A stretch of DNA of 64,000 nucleotides. Origin: Calliopum simillimum. Taxonomy: Eukaryota > Arthropoda > Insecta > Diptera > Lauxaniidae. Location of the stretch: contig OX638370.1 of assembly GCA_951812925.1 (NCBI GenBank), positions 47,495,948 through 47,559,947 on the forward strand. The letters run 5' to 3'. Position 1 is the first letter of the stretch; the number at the start of each line of letters is the position of its first letter. Position numbers and translations under genes: made by a program. The notes below the pieces were generated by a model. That model saw nothing but the letters and a program-made list of their open reading frames with translations. It was not told where the DNA came from and made no database searches. This document shows positions 59,486 to 64,000 of this stretch, one piece after another.

Positions 59486-62400
59486 TTAGGTAAATCTACG
59501 TTTTTTCATTATTCTTCCTTTATGTATTTTTCTATTATCTGCTGTTATTACAGTTATCCTATTATTTTGCTTAACCTTATGCTTACTAAATCTAGGAGTT
59601 ATTTTATTTCTTCTGCACTCTCGTCTGAATACAGTTCTATTCTCCTCAATTTCTCTTGGTTCCTCTCTAGATGTATTTAATTTGTCTATCCTTCGACTTA
59701 CGAGTTCTTCTATTCTAGTTTTTACTAAAGGAAATATTTTTTCTTTATATTCATTTAGTTTTGAAAGGTATTCATGCTCGTTATTGAAGCTAACTGTTTG
59801 GTTAAATTCGTGGGTCTTTCCTGTGAAAAGTTCATAAGGGGTATGTCTCGTTGTTGAATGGATAGTTATTGTAGGTGATAAGGGTCTCTGGAAAAATATC
59901 TTCATGATTTGTTTCTAAGTTCGAGTCTTTCCTAGTGGTAAGGATTATCCTGTAGATCTCTGTCAATGTTGAGTGAAGTCTTTCTACAGGTGAGTTGCTG
60001 CTAGTTTGTTGGAATGATGTTATATGCAAGTCTATTTGGTATTGCCTGCAGAAGTCTTTAAAGATGTTTGCTGTGAATTCCACTCCTTGATCGCAAACTA
60101 CTTTTGAAGGAACTCCGTGTTGAGTTATAAATTCCTTAAAAGCTCTTAATACGACTACACTTGTTCTAGCAGTAAGAGTGTAACCTGCCGCAAATTTTGA
60201 AAATTTATCTATGATAGTTAAAATTTGATGATGGTTAATGCTGTATATGTCAACGTGGATTATGTCTAAAGGTTTAATGGGGATTTCTGTTTTTTGGAAT
60301 ATTAGTTTTGGGGGATTTCTATCGTATTTCAGTGTTTGACATTTTTGGCAATTATTTATAGTCTGGCTGATTTTGTTTTTCATAAATGGAAAAAAATATG
60401 CTCTTTTAATATGACGAAATGATTCGTCAATTCCTCTATGATTTGATTTTTCGTGGTAATCTTTTATAATTCTTTCCTGTTCGTCGGTTTCCGTTACATC
60501 AGTTAGTATCTTTGTACATCTTACTAGGCGAAAAAGTCGGTTGTTGGAGAAATATTTAGAATATGAAGATTGAATTAAACGGAAAATGTTGTCTTCAGTG
60601 AATATTGCTGTAAGTTTATTTGGTGGTAAATTGGTTTTGAGAATGTTTGTTATATCTTCTTCAGTAAAACTGGGTCTTTTTATTATTCGGCGTTGCTTAT
60701 TTCGGAAAGGTAGTAACAGGACTGTATCTGGGTGTTCCGCTGATATCTCTATTATGATCTGTAAATTGAAATCGTTTAGGGGTCTTTCCGAAATTCCTAT
60801 TCCATCATTCAAATTTTCTTCCGCTGAGTGAACTGTTGATCTGGAAGTTTCGTTATCCAAACTAGTGTCATTAAGATTTATTTCAATTGGGTTATTAAAG
60901 GGGTCGTTTATTTTTGCTCTACTTAGAGCGTCTGCATTAGAATTTAATTTACCTTTCTTATACACAATTTCGTAATCAAATTCTTCGAGCTTCAAACGCC
61001 ATCTAACTAGCTTCGAATTTGGTTCTTTTAAGCTCATTAGCCATGTGAGCGGTCTATGATCCGTTACTATTTGGAACTTGTGACCATATAGGTATGGTCG
61101 AAAATATTTGGTTGCCCACACGATTGCCAGTAGTTCTTTTTCAGTGGTTGAGTAGTTTGTTTCGGAATCTGACAATGTGCGGCTAGCGTAGCATATCGGC
61201 TTGTCACTGCCAATACGACCTTGAGAAAGTATTGCACCTAGTGCGAAGTTGCTGGCATCAGTGGTTAGAATAAAAGGTTTCGAAAAGTCCGGATATTGAA
61301 GTATAGGGTCATTTGCCAGGATGCTTTTACAAATTTCAAATGTTTTGACATAATTCTCTTCTAAATTTATAGTTCTGCCTTTTTTTAAACATTCTGTTAA
61401 GGGTTTCGTTAATTTAGCGAAATCCTTAATAAATTTGCTGTAGTACCCTAAAAGGCCTAGAAATCCTTTGATTTCTTTTTGTGTGCGAGGGATTGGGTAG
61501 TTTTGTATAGCCTGGATTTTTATTGGATTCGGTTTTATTTTTTCTGTTGAAACAATGTGTCCTAAGAAGGCGATTTCTTTCTGTAAAAATTCGGACTTAT
61601 CAAGTTGTATCTTGAAGTTAGAATTCTTTAATTTTTCAAACACTAGTCTTAAATTTTCTAAATGTTCTTGTAATGATGTCGAGAAGATTATAATATCATC
61701 CAAATAAACTAGACAAATTTTTCCAATTAATTCTTTTAAGACATTGTCCATGACACGCTGAAAGGTGGATGGTGCGTTTTTTAGCCCAAAAGGCATTCTC
61801 ACGTATTCATAGTGACCACCTTTTACTGTAAACGCTGTTTTTTGTATGTCCTTTGGGTTCATCTCAATTTGACGAAAGCCGCTTGCTAAATCAAGGGTTG
61901 AGGAGTACATACATTTGCCTAATTTGTCAAGGATTTCATTAATATTTGGTAAGGGATAACGGTCAGAAATGGTTTTTTCGTTAAGTTTCCTATAGTCAAT
62001 AACTAATCTCCATTTCTGTTTACCTGCTGCATCTATTTTTTTTGGGACAATCCAGACTGGGTAGCTCCAAGGTGAAAAACTATGCCTAATTATTCCTTGT
62101 TCAAGCATATTCCCTATCTGTCTTTTGACTTCCTCTTTATGGACATAAGGGTATCTATAGGATTTTGTGTATATTGGGATATCATCAGTTGTAGTGATTC
62201 TGTGCTTTATCTCGTTGGTGAAAGTTAGGTTATCACCTTCCCTATAAAAGACGTTGTGATACCTTTTACATAGTTTTAGAAGAGAGTTTTTTTCCTCTAA
62301 GTTCATATGGTTTAATCTTAATATTTTGGAGAGATCAGGTCTTGAATTATTGTCGTCTACAACGTTTAAATTATTTATTTCGATTTGCGGTAAGCAAGGA

Positions 62401-63104
62401 TAGTTCAGATTATCAATACAATTTATTTCGATGAAATTGGACGGATTATAAGGTTGGACTTTGATGGGTTGTTCGAGATAAAAGATTTTTTCTTCGTCGG
62501 CTGTATTTATGACTTCAAGTGAGCTGAACCAATTTTCCGCCTGATAAATACCATCTGTTATGGTAAGAAATGTATTGAGTCTAATTGCATCAACGAATAT
62601 ATCACCCTTTTCTAAGTCTACAGGAACGCTTACAACTTTTTTTGATTTTGCTGGTATGATATGCTTCCCGGAAGAAAGATTTGGTTTGTATTGGAGATTG
62701 ATCAAACATGTGTTTGTTTTAAGTACTTTATTCTCTAAGTCGATGTTAGAACCGATTTGAGTAAGTACATTTATACCTAAAAGCCCGTCAAAATAGTTAT
62801 GAAATTTAAAAAGGAGAAGTTCTATACAGCCTTCTTGATTAAATTCGCGGAACATTGGTAAGGTAACTTTTTGATTAAGCTTATAGGTGCTGAGAACTGT
62901 TTTGATTGTTATTGGGTCACAATTTCTCCTGCCATCTTCACTAATAAATGTTGGATTTATAAATGAAGAGGAGGATCCCGTATCTATTAAAAATTTTAAA
63001 GGTTTTCCGAATGGAGAAGTAATATTTACATAAGCTAGCCAATCACCGTGTTTGTTTTTATCTATATATCCCGTTGGTTCCTCGAGGCGAATGCTTGAAA
63101 ATTT
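59486..63104 (-). pseudogene. pol: pol of the errantivirus (PR-RT-RNase H-IN), frameshifted in integrase
   Basis: Pol polyprotein entered by a -1 shift from gag (overlap 63104-63062). Order along the minus strand: aspartic protease with LIDTGSSSS (DTG at 62984-62976); reverse transcriptase with the active-site box VYLDDIIIFS (YLDD at 61706-61695) and LPNINEILDKLG, LDLASGFRQIEM; RNase H with LTTDASNFALGAILSQ and TDHRPLTWLM; integrase with an HHCC zinc-binding segment (HEKSNHRG to CQKCQ near 60330-60460) and DD35E core residues in HVDIYS, VCDQGVEF and SPVERLHS. The frame breaks at about 59861-59868, after the catalytic Glu, and the C-terminal integrase part continues in another frame to 59486. 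Otherwise it is open for over 1000 codons, so the damage is recent. Confidence 0.88.
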
Positions 63105-64000
63105 GGTGGTTCTTCAATATTAGCAAGTTCTTCATTGCCTACATTCCTTGAATAATTGTCAATGTTTTGGAAGTAGCTGTTTTCTGTTACAGCTTGGAAA
63201 GTATTTACATTATTTGATTCTTGAAATCTATTTTTTGGAAAAGAGGAGTTCGATCTATTATTCTGGTAATTACCGTTAGTCCTAAAGTTTGAATATCTTG
63301 AGTTATTGTCTTTGAAGTTCTGCGATTGTTGAGTTCTCCTCGTTTGTGTTGAGTTTACTTCTTGTTTGAATGAGTTTTGGTTTCTTTGTTGGGGCTGTGC
63401 TGAGTATATTGTTTGCTCGCTAGGTTGAGTCAAATTTCTAGAGAGGAATTGTTGATCCTGTTGGTAATTTCTTTGGTAATTATTGCTATAGGATCTATTT
63501 TGGGGATAGTTAATCTTTTGTTGATTATCTCCAAAGCTAGATTTCCCTGAATACGGAACATATCTAGAGTAAAATATATTTTGCTCTTTGATGCAAAAAC
63601 TGAAGGCTTCTGCCAAAGATTTTGGTCTCATGGCTCTAATACTTGAGCCAAGTGGTTCTCTAAGGCCGCTAAGGAAGCTTGATAAACACATTTCCGAATA
63701 AAGTTCTTTTTTCGAGGAAATAACCTTTCTATCTGACTCATGAATCCTAATATTATTTATAAGGGCTGATTGCAGCTCTATAACTTCGCTATAAAATTTT
63801 TCAGTACTTTTCCTATCCTGTTGTAACCTATGTAAATCCCTAATTAGAGATGTTTCTGTCCTTTTATCGGAGTAATGCAGTATGAGATTGTTTTTTATTT
63901 CGTCCCAAACGAGCTGAGTGCCATACATGTTAAGGATTTCGTTGGCTTCGCCCTCAACCTTGTTTCTGATAGCTCTTAGAAAAATTTTCCCTTATGGGGT
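63062..64000 (-). pseudogene. gag: gag of the errantivirus, partial
   Basis: Structural protein forming the particle. The capsid-like part (YGTQLVWDEIKNNLILHYSD, then DLHRLQQDRKSTEKFYSEVI) resembles gypsy-clade gag. A long Asn/Gln/Arg-rich C-terminal region follows, the likely nucleic-acid-binding part; no CCHC knuckle is visible, as usual for errantiviruses. The frame reads upstream past the ATG at 63928 (AIRNKVEGEANEILN) to a TAA at 63994-63992. That is either a premature stop or a shift, because gag of this clade is longer. The N-terminus lies beyond the window. Confidence 0.75.
63098..63104 (-). promoter_or_regulatory. Probable -1 ribosomal frameshift site (A AAT TTT)
   Basis: The heptamer AAATTTT lies in the gag frame as A-AAT-TTT, the canonical X-XXY-YYZ arrangement, 12 codons before the gag stop (63064-63062). 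A -1 slip here leads directly into the open pol frame. This matches the -1 gag-pol frameshift known for gypsy-type elements. Confidence 0.65.

Larger units (their letters stand above)
57473..64000 (-). mobile_element. Errantivirus (Ty3/gypsy clade with env), 5' end outside the window
   Basis: An insect LTR retrotransposon on the minus strand. Order from 5' to 3': gag (64000-63062), pol (protease, reverse transcriptase, RNase H, integrase), env with a fusion-peptide region, polypurine tract, 3' LTR. The 5' LTR and gag start lie beyond 64000. Gene order, -1 gag-pol overlap, spliced-env layout and an LTR beginning AGTTACAT fit errantiviruses such as 297, 17.6, ZAM and the medfly element yoyo. 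At least three lesions (gag stop, integrase frameshift, env stop) show that this copy is not intact. The strand and insertion point were fixed by the interrupted foldback at 57472. Confidence 0.88.

Noticed and set aside
1..64000. tRNA, rRNA, snRNA or microRNA genes
   Set aside because: No cloverleaf, rRNA core or A/B-box pattern was recognised by eye. The many hairpins belong to foldback elements and MITEs. A tRNAscan-SE and Rfam scan would settle it.

Overview
This looks like a stretch of a higher-fly (dipteran) chromosome, most likely a tephritid fruit fly. The evidence is one intron-split gene whose parts assemble into an orthologue of Drosophila dnr1, strongly AT-rich non-coding DNA, and mobile elements typical of flies: two mariner lineages, hAT, jockey-like LINE pieces, an env-bearing errantivirus, and many foldback elements and MITEs. 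The tephritid call is inference from the element mix (rosa-like DD41 mariner, yoyo/297/ZAM-like errantivirus). No bacterial, tRNA, rRNA or CRISPR feature was seen.

The only host gene recognised is dnr1 on the minus strand. Its coding exons are 43924-44010, 8474-9558, 4783-5472 and 3966-4194. Splice sites are GT/AG, the phases match, and the product is 696 residues: an N-terminal FERM region interrupted by polyglutamine and Ser/Thr-rich inserts, then a C-terminal C3HC4 RING split by the last intron. Intron 1 is about 34.4 kb and intron 2 about 3.0 kb, and both are full of mobile elements.

Layout. 1-2478: a dispersed repeat hit by a deleted mariner, whose right end was hit in turn by a 1.19-kb foldback element. 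2479-9558: the dnr1 3' half with small MITEs in its introns. 9559-43923: dnr1 intron 1, holding LINE remnants (11.3-12.3 kb and 24.5-26.0 kb), three copies of a repeat built of 142-bp units (one split by a LINE 3' end with a 17-bp target duplication), a 1.6-kb foldback (19.2-20.8 kb), a DD37D mariner with a TA-flanked element inside it (35.9-38.1 kb), and several smaller inverted-repeat elements. 44.0-51.2 kb: the dnr1 5' flank with a MITE, a 1.26-kb foldback and a broken second copy of it, and a hAT-type MITE. 51.6-54.8 kb: a decayed hAT element with CCCGGGAT-rich ends, itself hit by a TA-flanked element, lying inside a foldback array of about 147-bp units. 55.7-57.5 kb: a 1.8-kb foldback. 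57.5-64.0 kb: a minus-strand errantivirus (3' LTR, env, pol, gag) that broke the right end of that foldback and runs off the window.

No new multi-gene system was found. The distinctive signal is the density of nested, datable insertions. At least six can be resolved by target-site duplications, several of them checked against an unoccupied relative in the same window. A shared GGGCGTGGC plus ATATCTCC motif pair also recurs inside otherwise different repeats.
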